Made by a program: the position numbers and the translations under genes. From Bordetella petrii (GTDB taxonomy: Bacteria; Pseudomonadota; Gammaproteobacteria; Burkholderiales; Burkholderiaceae_B), in NCBI GenBank assembly GCA_017745595.1, contig WMBV01000006.1:62001-126000 (forward strand): 64,000 nt of DNA, written 5' to 3'. Of the stretch, positions 7,824-15,467 are shown piece after piece (within the stretch, counting starts at the first letter, position 1; each line of letters opens with the position of its first letter). The notes beneath the pieces are model-generated. The model was not told the origin of the DNA, did not search any database, and saw only the letters and a program-made list of their open reading frames with translations.

Positions 7824-8036
7824 TCAGGTCCGGTGGTTGAGGCGCTCGGCGATCCACTGGTCGATTTCGATCGAATCCCAGCCGACAGCGCGCACGCCCA
7901 GGCGCAGCGCCTGAGGGAACTGGCGCTTCTTCATCAGGTTGTAGATGTGGGCGCGTTTGAAGCCGGACTTCGCTTCGACTTCATCGAGCCGCAGGATGCG
8001 GCGCTCGTTCGGCGGGAGTACAGGGGTCTGCGACAT
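7824..8036 (-). CDS. alpA: AlpA family DNA-binding regulator
   Basis: A 70-residue protein with the MerR-like winged helix of AlpA/excisionase proteins: RILRLDEVEAKSGFKRAHIY, then LMKKRQFPQALRLGVRAVGW. The ATG at 8036 has AGGAG 8 bases upstream; a GTG at 8045 sits too close to that AGGAG. It is the first gene of the parA-bisD operon. In ICEclc the promoter before alpA is the switch that BisR turns on. Confidence 0.9.
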   Translation of the reverse strand: MSQTPVLPPNERRILRLDEVEAKSGFKRAHIYNLMKKRQFPQALRLGVRAVGWDSIEIDQWIAERLNHRT

Positions 8037-8109
8037 GGCGGTCACTCCTGAACGCTCGGTGGCGTTTGTTGGCGTGACCTCTATTCAATAGACCTGGCTG
8101 CGGAAAGAC

Positions 8110-8136
8110 ATTGCAAATGCAATCTCCGCGATTGCA
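8110..8136 (-). promoter_or_regulatory. ATTGCA repeats in the alpA leader
   Basis: ATTGCAAATGCAAT (8110-8123) is a perfect 6+2+6 inverted repeat, followed by a third ATTGCA (8131-8136). They lie about 75-100 bp upstream of the alpA start codon, a fitting place for an activator site. The alpA leader (8037-8154) holds no other obvious signal. The regulator is unknown; the neighbouring bisR-position gene is the natural candidate. Confidence 0.5.
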
Positions 8137-8154
8137 CATACAAGCTGGATAACC

Positions 8155-8901
8155 TCATGCGCTTGCGCTACGAACGTACCTCTTAGCGTTGGCGAACTTT
8201 CCGTTTAAGGTGCGCTCAGTGATGCCCATGGTGCCGCCGTAGTGGGCGACCAATGCAGAGACAAGGGCCTCCTGCGTTTTGAAGCTGGAATAGGGCACGC
8301 CTGAAGGCGACTGGCTCAGCATCAGCGTCAACATCCCTCCAATGATGTTGAGATAGGTCGTTTCCGCCCGTTCGCTGATCTCGCATTGCTTGGATGCCAA
8401 CAGCACCGAGGATTGCTTGAGTAGCGTGTCGTGCTGCTCCTGCAGTTCTCGCATCTCACGTCGGGCTTGTTCAAGCGCGGCCTGAAGGGCCAGCCGCTCC
8501 ACGAGGATCGCCTGTCCTGTTTCCATGGTGATGAAAGGATGCGCCATGCGTTCGCCACGGCTGAACAGAAATCCTGGCCGGTGCTCGGGATAGTGGGTGC
8601 GCATCCAGCGTTTTAGATCGACATGGCGAACAGTCAGATCCAGAGAATTGAGCAGGTTCGGATCATTGAGCGTGATCCCGTTCTTGCCGTAGGGCAGCTC
8701 TCCGTTGAGGATGCCGTCATAGATACGTTCCGAGTGCAGCCGGCACTCATTCCATCGAGGGCAGTTCAGCGACCGAGGCAGGACACGCGGTGACGCGATC
8801 GTGGCCAGGATCATCGGGAGATACCGCAGCAACCCAGCCCATCGGATGGCCGCCTCGATGGGACGATAGAACACCTTTGATGTTGAAATGTCCTTGTGCA
8901 T
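8155..8901 (-). CDS. ICE protein of unknown function in the bisR position
   Basis: A 248-residue protein starting at MHKDIST (8901), with AAAGGAGA 8 bases upstream. I do not recognise a known domain. A helical and probably coiled-coil stretch (about 130-170, rich in Glu, Arg, Gln) precedes a compact C-terminal region (YLNIIGGMLTLMLSQ, then GITERTLNGKFANAKR) that looks like a small helical DNA-binding or dimerisation unit. Upstream of and co-directional with alpA, it occupies the place of the ICEclc activator gene bisR and has a similar length. The link is positional only. Confidence 0.75.
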   Translation of the reverse strand: MHKDISTSKVFYRPIEAAIRWAGLLRYLPMILATIASPRVLPRSLNCPRWNECRLHSERIYDGILNGELPYGKNGITLNDPNLLNSLDLTVRHVDLKRWMRTHYPEHRPGFLFSRGERMAHPFITMETGQAILVERLALQAALEQARREMRELQEQHDTLLKQSSVLLASKQCEISERAETTYLNIIGGMLTLMLSQSPSGVPYSSFKTQEALVSALVAHYGGTMGITERTLNGKFANAKRYVRSASA

Positions 8902-9351
8902 GTCTTCGTCTCCTTTCGGGTGCGCTACATCACCGGCTCCTTTCTTGCCCAAGGGCTGTTGTGTCGTTATGGCCTGCGACGGACGCTTGAGGCGATGCCC
9001 TAAGCGAAGGCGGAGGAGGCCATTGGCGTCCGCCGCAGGTGGCCTTGTCTTGCTTGATATGCAAGAATCGATCAGTTGCCGGCCCATCGAGCGATGAGGA
9101 CGCAAGCTCGATATTGGCGCTCACGGTACCAGCGTCATAGGTGGCGCAAAGCCCATCAAGACCGATTTGGTATGGTCTGATATCCAGACGGTTCAAGACC
9201 AGCGAGTTGAAGCGTTCGACGCCCCTACGTCCAGTTGGGGACTGGAAATCAGCGGTTAGTGATGCATCGCTCCACATGCTGATATATCGACAAAGTATCT
9301 GCCGCAGTACCAGTGACCCTGCCAGGTTGCCCCAGCACATAGGAGACGGAG
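8902..9351. other. 450-bp stretch without a convincing gene
   Basis: This lies between two divergent genes, so it must hold both their promoters. The open frames here (for example 8930-9418 on the minus strand) have no recognisable protein features. No terminator or repeat stood out. Confidence 0.5.
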
Positions 9352-9852
9352 ATGGCTGAACATTCCCATGAACATCAACATCACACATCCGGTCAGATGG
9401 GTAAGCACGGCCGACCATACGCCAAGTTCTGGGTGAACATGGTGTTGGGCCTCGTCGTCATGTACTTCGTAATGTTCAGCATGATCGACGGCGCCAGGGA
9501 CTTCAGAAACAATCTCAACATGCTCTACATGGCGGTCACTATGTGGGCGCCAATGGGCATCTTCATGCTAGCGACAATGCCCGGCATGTTTCCAAACCGG
9601 CGGCTCAATCTCGTGCTGTACGGCTTGTTTGCCGTTCTCACACTCGGTTCTTTTGCCGCTACCCGTGCTCAAACCGGAATCGGCGATCGACAGTTCATCG
9701 CGTCTATGGTCCCGCACCATTCGGGAGCGATCCTCATGTGCCGCGAGGCGCAGCTCTCAGATCCGGAACTCGTCAACCTATGCCAAGCGATTTCCGATGG
9801 CCAGCGCGCGGAGATCGAGCAGATGAACCGGATTGCTGCACGCCTTCGTTGA
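9352..9852 (+). CDS. DUF305 domain membrane protein
   Basis: A 166-residue protein. A His-rich N-terminus (HSHEHQHH) is followed by three hydrophobic segments (about residues 27-47, 60-80, 85-102). The C-terminal DUF305 signature is MVPHHSGAILMCREA (about 119-133), with SDGQRAEIEQM after it. DUF305 proteins are often found with copper or other metal-resistance genes; the two His and the Cys of the signature may bind metal. AGGAG lies 6 bases before the ATG. It is a single-gene cargo between the core ICE genes and the right end, with no metal-resistance partner in view. Confidence 0.8.
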   Translation: MAEHSHEHQHHTSGQMGKHGRPYAKFWVNMVLGLVVMYFVMFSMIDGARDFRNNLNMLYMAVTMWAPMGIFMLATMPGMFPNRRLNLVLYGLFAVLTLGSFAATRAQTGIGDRQFIASMVPHHSGAILMCREAQLSDPELVNLCQAISDGQRAEIEQMNRIAARLR

Positions 9853-10239
9853 GGCTGGCTGCCACTACACTGGCGCCGCGTTGCGCTCCGGCGAAGTTAG
9901 CCGCAGCGATGTAAAGATGAGTACTTGCGGTGTTCCGATGCCGGCGGTTGTGTCCTACAGCCGTCCAGGTGCCAGGTAGTCCACGCGACACCACCCCGCG
10001 CTGCCTGCGGAGCGAGCGCAAGTCATGATCGTCGCAAGTTGGAGTTCGATAGCGAACCCGCTCAGCAGCTGGACGCATCAGGCGTAACGACGGGTGGATG
10101 GATCATCCTTGGACGCTGGTGGAAGTGGTTGGATGAACTTTGTTGCCGAGGGCGAAAAACAAGGCTATAATTGAGTTCTTCGCTGATCACCACAGTGGAG
10201 AAAGTGATTGGGAAACAGAGACTTAGCGCTCTAGTGCAT
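9853..10239. other. ICE end region without a gene
   Basis: 387 bp between the DUF305 gene and the attachment site. Apart from the outward promoter at 10143-10171 nothing codes convincingly. ATCAC and GTGAT around 10184-10208 form a loose inverted repeat that could serve recombination proteins. Confidence 0.5.
10143..10171 (+). promoter_or_regulatory. Outward-facing sigma-70 promoter near the ICE end (Pcirc-like)
   Basis: TTGCCG (10143-10148) and TATAAT (10166-10171) are separated by exactly 17 bases, a near-consensus promoter reading rightward out of the element about 70 bp before the attachment site. ICEclc has such a promoter, Pcirc, at its right end: it faces the chromosome when integrated and drives the integrase gene once the element is circular. 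The same role is inferred. Confidence 0.65.
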
Positions 10240-10257
10240 GACTCGTTTCCCGCTCCA
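10240..10257. other. ICE attachment site attR: 3' end of a tRNA-Gly gene
   Basis: GACTCGTTTCCCGCTCCA is the last 18 bases of a tRNA-Gly(GCC): the 3' side of the T stem, the acceptor strand TTCCCGC, T and CCA. The clc element integrates at the same 18-bp site, remembered as differing by one base. The rest of a tRNA is not present on the left side, as expected for the distal end of an integrated element; the intact tRNA gene should lie at the other end, beside the integrase, outside the window. Confidence 0.85.
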
Positions 10258-10335
10258 GAATTTGATTTTTCGTGTTGCACCCAAACCCGGGTAATACAGA
10301 AAAAACGACGAAAAAACGCGAAAAATCGTTGATCG

Positions 10336-10372
10336 AAGGGGCGGAATCGCAAGATTCGCCCCTTTTTCTTTT
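10336..10372 (+). terminator. Intrinsic terminator, probably of the displaced tRNA-Gly gene
   Basis: AAGGGGCG(G)AATC pairs with GATTCGCCCCTT across a 4-base loop, with one bulged G, followed by TTTCTTTT on the plus strand. It lies 80 bp after the attachment site and reads away from the ICE. It is best explained as the original terminator of the tRNA gene, now cut off by the insertion. It would also stop outward transcription from the ICE before it runs antisense into the SDR gene. Confidence 0.8.
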
Positions 10373-10389
10373 GCGCTCGATTTCTGCAA

Positions 10390-11139
10390 CTAATAGATGG
10401 TCACGCCGCTGTCGACGGAAATGATCTGGCCCGTCGTATGACGCGACTCGTCCGATGCCAGGTACACGGCCATGTGCGCCATATCAATAGGTTCGCATAC
10501 GCCCAGCAGGCATTGGTCCGCCAATTTCCGCAGCTCGGCGCGCTGGTCGATGAGGCCGCGCACGCGATCGGATAGCGTCAGCCCCGGCGCGATGGCATTC
10601 ACGCGTATCCGGTCGGGCGCGTATTCCGGCGCCATTGAACGGGTCAAGGCATGAACCCCGCCCTTTGCCGCCGTATAGCAATCACGTTCGGTCAGCGCCA
10701 TCACCGCCACCATCGACGAAAAGTTGATGACGGAGCCGCCGCCGGCTTTCTGCAGATAGGGAATGCCGTGCTTGCATACGAGAAACGTGCCATACAGGTC
10801 GAGGCGGATAGCGCGCCAGAACTCTTCATCGGCAACCTCGGTGACGCGGCCATCCTGGGGCGTCGATCCGCCGGCGGCGTTGCATAGCACGTCGATCCGG
10901 CCGAAGGCCTGGGCCGCGTGCTCGAGGCCGGCGCGAACGCTCGCGGGATCGGTCACATCCACGACCCAGGGAATGATGTTTTCGCCGCCGCTTGCCCGCG
11001 CGGCGGCTTCGGCGGTGCCGAGATGTATGTCGCCCGCCAGCACCATGGCGCCTTCGGCGCAGAACTGCTTGCAGATCTCCGTTCCAATGCCGCCGCCGGC
11101 CCCCGTGACGAATGCAACCTTGCCGTTTAATCTGTTCAT
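10390..11139 (-). CDS. Short-chain dehydrogenase/reductase (SDR)
   Basis: A 249-residue classical SDR that oxidises an alcohol or reduces a ketone with NAD(P). It has GAGGGIG at 13-19 for cofactor binding, NAAGG near 87-91, the catalytic Ser at 141/142 (NFSSM), Tyr155 and Lys159 (YTAAK). It ends in VDSGVTIY. Its closest relative in the window is the SDR at 41438-42190, with the same SDESR-TTG and VDSGVT C-terminal blocks. It is the last gene of the minus-strand operon that starts near 25.5 kb. In the inferred pathway it would oxidise a cyclic alcohol or a 3-hydroxyacyl-CoA. Confidence 0.88.
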   Translation of the reverse strand: MNRLNGKVAFVTGAGGGIGTEICKQFCAEGAMVLAGDIHLGTAEAAARASGGENIIPWVVDVTDPASVRAGLEHAAQAFGRIDVLCNAAGGSTPQDGRVTEVADEEFWRAIRLDLYGTFLVCKHGIPYLQKAGGGSVINFSSMVAVMALTERDCYTAAKGGVHALTRSMAPEYAPDRIRVNAIAPGLTLSDRVRGLIDQRAELRKLADQCLLGVCEPIDMAHMAVYLASDESRHTTGQIISVDSGVTIY

Positions 11140-11155
11140 GGATGTCTCTTCCGGA

Positions 11156-13135
11156 TTAATTGTTAGTCAATGACTCGATGAATCTTGCCGCGAGATGCCC
11201 TTCTCGAATGGCCGGCTGGATATCCCGCGCCGACAAGGCATCGCCCACGATATGCAGTTGCGGCACGCGCCCGCGCAGCGCCTGCCAGATCTCGCTCTGT
11301 GATTGCCGGTAGCCGATCAGCACCACGGTATCGGCCGGAATGGCCTCGGCCGCCGTTCCGAAAATCGGCCGGATCCGGGCCGAGCCTTTTTCGATGGATA
11401 CCACCGCCGACTGGGTATGAAGCCGGAATTTCCCCGCGCGATGAAAGCGCTGCAGCGCGGCCTGGGTCCGGCCGGTGGCCTCCATGGCGGGGGCAAACAT
11501 GAGATGGCGGGTAACGTAGGTGACCTCGACGCCAAGATCGATCAAGGCCTCGCAGCAGCCGATGGCTTCGTAATGCCCCACGTCGTCGAACACCATCGCG
11601 GTCCGGCCGTAATCCCGCTGGCCGCCCATCGCGATGTCGAGCGACGTCAGCACGCGCGCATCCGGCGCAATCGGAATCCGGCAGGCCGGATCGGCGGTCT
11701 GCGTGAAATCCTGGACCTCTACGGGCTGGGATCCGGTCGCCACGATAACGACGTCCGGATTCTCGGCCAGCACCTCGTCGGCGCCCACGTAGGTCGACAG
11801 CCTGACATCGGCGTTCAGCCGATAGATTTCATGCTCGAGCCAGACCGCGATATCGCCGATGGCGTGCGACTTGGGCATGCGCCGGGCGTAGTTCAAAAGG
11901 CCGCCCAGATCGGACGCGGCCTCGACCAGCGTGACGCGATGCCCTTGCAGCAGCGCAACGCGGGCGGCCTCCATGCCCGCGACGCCGCCCCCCACCACCA
12001 GCACCTTGCGCGGATTCTCCGTCTTGACTATTTTTTCTTCGGACAGCTCTGCTTCGTGGCCCACCACGGGGTTCACCGCGCAACCCATGCGGCCGCTGAA
12101 TACGCCGCCGATGCAACCCTGGTTACATCCTATGCAAGGCCGCACCTCGGTGCCGCGGCCTTCCCGCGCCTTCACGACCAGGCGCGGATCGGCGATCATC
12201 CCCCGCACCATATTGACCATATCCGCCTGGCCGGCCTTCAAGGCTTGTTCCGCGTCGTCCAGCGTGGCATACCGGCCCACGATCATCCGCGGCACGGACA
12301 CGCCCTGGCTCATGCGGTCACTGAAGGGAAGCTGGTAGCCCACCGGCTGGTCCATGCCCGCATATCTTTCGACGTGGAAATAGTAGTCGCCGTGAGTGAT
12401 ATTCACGAAATCGATCAACCCTTCCGACTGCGCGCGCAAGATGATTGCGTTGACGTCTTCCGCGCAGAGTATGCGCGGATCCGAACTATCGCCGATGCGT
12501 ATGCCCAGCGCGAAACCCGAAGAGGTCGCGGCGCGGATGGCGCGCAGGGTATCCAGCAGCAGCCGGATCCGGTTTTCGAAATTGCCGCCGTACCGGTCGG
12601 TTCGCTGGTTCAGAACAGGGGAAAAGAACTGCGAAAAGAGATAGCCATTTCCCGCCAGGATTTCGGCCCCCTGCATGCCCGACTCTTCGACCCGCGCGGC
12701 GCCTTGCGCATAGGCCGGCACCAGGGCTTCGACCTGGTCAGTGGTCATGGGAATGGGCGGCGCCACCGAGTACCGGCCAGGCAAGGCCGACACCGCCCAC
12801 GGCAGCCCTCCCGTCGCCGACGGGTCCGTGTAGCCGCCGTGCCAGAGCTGCTGGAAGAGCTTCATCCCCGTCGGCGCGATGGCCTTGACCATCCGCTTCA
12901 TGGGCGCGATGGCGCCATCGTCGCGTATGCTCAGCGCGAACGTGGACGACGCGTGCACCGAGGCGCCCTCGACGATAGAAAGGCCCGCGCCCCCCTTGGC
13001 GCGTTCCAGGTGATAGGCGATCAGGTCGTCATTGATATAAGCGCGGGAAAAGGCCGTCGCATGGGCGGTCCGCACAATGCGGTTCGGAATTTCTACCGAT
13101 CCTATCCTGATCGGCGACAGCACACGCTCATACAT
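11156..13135 (-). CDS. FMN/FAD/Fe-S oxidoreductase of the 2,4-dienoyl-CoA reductase (FadH/OYE) family
   Basis: 659 residues in the family's full two-part layout. Residues 1-330 form an OYE-type TIM barrel (SPIRIGSVEIPNRIV; NGYLFSQFFSPVLNQRTDRY). CIGCNQGC with a further Cys (334, 337, 341, 352) binds a 4Fe-4S cluster. GGGVAGMEAA near 383 starts the FAD/NAD(P)-binding part. The usual OYE histidine pair is not kept (AGNGYL), as in FadH and trimethylamine dehydrogenase. It probably reduces a conjugated C=C bond of an enoyl-CoA or cyclic enone. The ATG at 13135 fits the AGGAG 5 bases upstream better than the GTG two codons earlier. Confidence 0.88.
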   Translation of the reverse strand: MYERVLSPIRIGSVEIPNRIVRTAHATAFSRAYINDDLIAYHLERAKGGAGLSIVEGASVHASSTFALSIRDDGAIAPMKRMVKAIAPTGMKLFQQLWHGGYTDPSATGGLPWAVSALPGRYSVAPPIPMTTDQVEALVPAYAQGAARVEESGMQGAEILAGNGYLFSQFFSPVLNQRTDRYGGNFENRIRLLLDTLRAIRAATSSGFALGIRIGDSSDPRILCAEDVNAIILRAQSEGLIDFVNITHGDYYFHVERYAGMDQPVGYQLPFSDRMSQGVSVPRMIVGRYATLDDAEQALKAGQADMVNMVRGMIADPRLVVKAREGRGTEVRPCIGCNQGCIGGVFSGRMGCAVNPVVGHEAELSEEKIVKTENPRKVLVVGGGVAGMEAARVALLQGHRVTLVEAASDLGGLLNYARRMPKSHAIGDIAVWLEHEIYRLNADVRLSTYVGADEVLAENPDVVIVATGSQPVEVQDFTQTADPACRIPIAPDARVLTSLDIAMGGQRDYGRTAMVFDDVGHYEAIGCCEALIDLGVEVTYVTRHLMFAPAMEATGRTQAALQRFHRAGKFRLHTQSAVVSIEKGSARIRPIFGTAAEAIPADTVVLIGYRQSQSEIWQALRGRVPQLHIVGDALSARDIQPAIREGHLAARFIESLTNN

Positions 13136-13163
13136 CGCCACTCCTCGTCTGGAAAATGGTCGG

Positions 13164-13946
13164 TCAGGCGACGGAACGCTTGGACGTTATCCCCCCGTCC
13201 ACGGTGACTATCGTCCCGGTCGTGTAGGCGGAGCGCGGCGACGCCAGGTAGACGAAGAGATCGGCCACCTCTTCCACGGTAGCGGTGCGCCCGAGCGGAT
13301 ACTTCGCCAGCAGCTCGGTAGAGCGGCTCTCATCCCCGAACAGATGGGTCGCGTGGCTCTTGAGCACCTTGACAATGCGCTCGGTCGCCACCGGGCCGGG
13401 ATTGACCCCCACCACGCGGATACCGTCCTCGAGGCTGCGGCCGCCCAGCGCGCAGGTAAATGCCATGAGCGCCGCATTGCCGGTACTGCCCGCGATGTAA
13501 TTGAAATCGAAATTCTGGCCGCCATTGCCGATGTTGTTGAGAATGACGCCCCGCCCGCGCTTTTTCATTTCGGTGTACATCTCGCGGGTCAGGTTGATGT
13601 AGCCGAATACCTTCAATTCCCAGCCTTGGCGCCATGCGGTTTCATCGACGTCCCACAGCGTCCCGCCGGGAATGGCGCCCGCGTTGTTGACCAGGATATC
13701 GGCGCTGCCCGCGAACTCGATGATCTTGGCGATGGCTCCGGGCTGGGTCATGTCGAGCGGCAGCACATCCACGCGCACGCCATGCGCGGCGCGAAGCTCG
13801 CCGGCCAGCGCCTCGAGCTTCTCGGCCGACCGCGCAACCAGCGAGACCCGGCATCGCTCTTTGGCGAAGGCCCGGGCAAGGCCCGCGCCTATGCCCTGCG
13901 AAGCGCCTGTTATCAGTACGTGCTGGTCTTCGAGCATCAGATCCAT
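13164..13946 (-). CDS. SDR-family protein with altered catalytic residues
   Basis: 260 residues. The Rossmann half is normal: TGASQGIG at 13-20 and NNAG at 87-90. The active-site region is not. The usual N-I-S-S strand reads NNIGNGG, and Tyr150 is followed by IAGS, so the Lys expected four residues on is Ser154. The rest (VNPGPVATER, TVDGG) is typical. It may bind NAD(P) and a CoA ester or steroid-like ligand, use a changed mechanism, or act as a partner subunit. It lies 28 bp before the flavoprotein gene in the same operon. Confidence 0.82.
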   Translation of the reverse strand: MDLMLEDQHVLITGASQGIGAGLARAFAKERCRVSLVARSAEKLEALAGELRAAHGVRVDVLPLDMTQPGAIAKIIEFAGSADILVNNAGAIPGGTLWDVDETAWRQGWELKVFGYINLTREMYTEMKKRGRGVILNNIGNGGQNFDFNYIAGSTGNAALMAFTCALGGRSLEDGIRVVGVNPGPVATERIVKVLKSHATHLFGDESRSTELLAKYPLGRTATVEEVADLFVYLASPRSAYTTGTIVTVDGGITSKRSVA

Positions 13947-13993
13947 GCTTTTCTCCCTTTTCCTTTAAGGCCGCGCCCGTGCGCGGCCGGCAA

Positions 13994-14716
13994 TCACATT
14001 CCCATGTAGGCGCGCTGCAGGCTTGCATCGCTGGCCAGGTCCCGGGCTTGGCCTTGCCGCACCACGCTGCCTCGTTCAAGCACATAGGCATAGTCGGCCA
14101 TATCGAGCGCCATCTCGGCATTCTGCTCGACCAGCAGGACGTCCACGCCCGTGTCGCGCACCGTGCGCAGCACCTCGGCGATCTTGTCCACCACGACCGG
14201 CGCCAGGCCTATCGTCGGCTCATCCAGCAACAAGACCCTGGGAGCGCTCATCAATGCCCGTCCCACCGCCACCATCTGCTGCTGCCCGCCGCTCAATGTA
14301 TGGGCCGGCACGTCCAGCTTGGCCACGAGGTCCGGGAAGTACGACATGACGTTGTCGAAATCTTTCGCGATAGCGGCCTTGTCCTTGCGGCAATAAGCGC
14401 CAAGATCGAGGTTGTCGCGCACCGACATCTCGCCAAAAAGCCTCCTGCCCTCCGGAACCAGGCTCAGGCCGCATTTCACGATGGCATCCGGCGATGCGCC
14501 CGATACGTCTTGGTCGCGCAAGCGCAGGCGCCGCGCCGTAGACGGATGCAGGCCGGCAATACACTTCATCAAGGTAGATTTCCCGGCGCCATTGGCGCCG
14601 ATCAAGGTCACGATTTCGCCTCTGCGCACGTCGAGACTGACCTCGTGCAACGCCGGCACAATACCGTAGCTCGCGCTGAGCCCGTCCACGGCCAGCACCA
14701 CGTCATCATTTCGCAT
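13994..14716 (-). CDS. livF: Branched-chain-type ABC importer, ATPase LivF (set 1)
   Basis: A 240-residue ATPase with Walker A GANGAGKST, the signature LSGGQQQ and Walker B VLLLDEPTIGLAP. It powers import through LivH/LivM. The start [10 protein letters not shown] at 14716 overlaps the livG stop by 11 bases; an upstream ATG at 14755 would lengthen the overlap needlessly. Set 1 has the order livK-livH-livM-livG-livF. The names give the family only; a catabolic substrate (an organic acid or ring compound) is more likely than leucine. Confidence 0.9.
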   Translation of the reverse strand: MRNDDVVLAVDGLSASYGIVPALHEVSLDVRRGEIVTLIGANGAGKSTLMKCIAGLHPSTARRLRLRDQDVSGASPDAIVKCGLSLVPEGRRLFGEMSVRDNLDLGAYCRKDKAAIAKDFDNVMSYFPDLVAKLDVPAHTLSGGQQQMVAVGRALMSAPRVLLLDEPTIGLAPVVVDKIAEVLRTVRDTGVDVLLVEQNAEMALDMADYAYVLERGSVVRQGQARDLASDASLQRAYMGM

Positions 14717-15440
14717 GTTTCGCCCCCAGATAGGCGTCGATGACGCTTTGGTCATTGCGCACGTTTTCGGGTGTTCCCGTGGCCAGCATGCGTCCGTGGT
14801 GCAGGACCACGATGCGGTCGCATAGCTGCATGACGGCCTTCATATTGTGCTCGACCAGCAAGACCGAACTGCCGAACTCGTCCCGGAAGCGGCGGAATAC
14901 ATCCAGCGTCGTCATGACTTCGGTCTGGTTCAGCCCTGTCAGGGGCTCGTCCAGGCACAACAGAACGGGGCGGTGGGCAAACGCAATGGCGATGCTGACC
15001 AGGCGCTGCAAGCCGTGGGGCAAGTTGCCGGCCACCTCATCCAGCTTGTCTTCCAGGCCCAGCAATTCGGCCGTCTCCCGGACGCGGACCAGGCGCTGCG
15101 CCTGGCCCCCGCGGGGCAATGCGCCCATGGCTCCGATCAGGATATTGTCCAGCACCGTCATGGAACGCATCAGGCTACCGTGCTGAAACGTGCGCACCAG
15201 GCCATGACGGCTGATGTATTCGGGCGATTTCCCGGTCACGTCCTGGCCCGACAGCGTCAAGCGGCCCCGCGTGGGCCTGGTAAACCCGCTGATCAGATTG
15301 AACGTGGTGCTCTTGCCGGCTCCGTTAGGGCCGATCAGGCCAAGAATTTCATTTCGCCGGACCTCGAAATCCAGATCGGACACGGCGACCAGGCCACCGA
15401 AGACCCGTGTCAGGCCCTGTACTTTCAACAGCTGATCCAT
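14706..15440 (-). CDS. livG: Branched-chain-type ABC importer, ATPase LivG (set 1)
   Basis: A 244-residue ATPase with Walker [10 protein letters not shown] (about 37-45) and Walker [14 protein letters not shown]. The LivG-specific region [17 protein letters not shown] is present. The ABC signature reads [12 protein letters not shown] instead of the usual LS[YH]G, a mild oddity within the LivG range. It partners the LivF encoded immediately downstream. Confidence 0.9.
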   Translation of the reverse strand: MDQLLKVQGLTRVFGGLVAVSDLDFEVRRNEILGLIGPNGAGKSTTFNLISGFTRPTRGRLTLSGQDVTGKSPEYISRHGLVRTFQHGSLMRSMTVLDNILIGAMGALPRGGQAQRLVRVRETAELLGLEDKLDEVAGNLPHGLQRLVSIAIAFAHRPVLLCLDEPLTGLNQTEVMTTLDVFRRFRDEFGSSVLLVEHNMKAVMQLCDRIVVLHHGRMLATGTPENVRNDQSVIDAYLGAKHAK

Positions 15441-15467
15441 CTTATGCCCCTTTTGTGGATCTCCAGG

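Noticed and set aside
8930-9418. 162-codon minus-strand frame in the gap before the DUF305 gene
   Set aside because: No domain, mixed composition, no good Shine-Dalgarno sequence, and it would overlap the DUF305 start.
13141-13141. GTG start for the OYE-type protein two codons upstream
   Set aside because: The AGGAG is only five bases before the ATG at 13135, and would overlap the GTG.
11303-13207. 634-codon plus-strand frame opposite the OYE-type gene
   Set aside because: It is antisense to a clear flavoenzyme with intact Cys cluster and FAD motifs.
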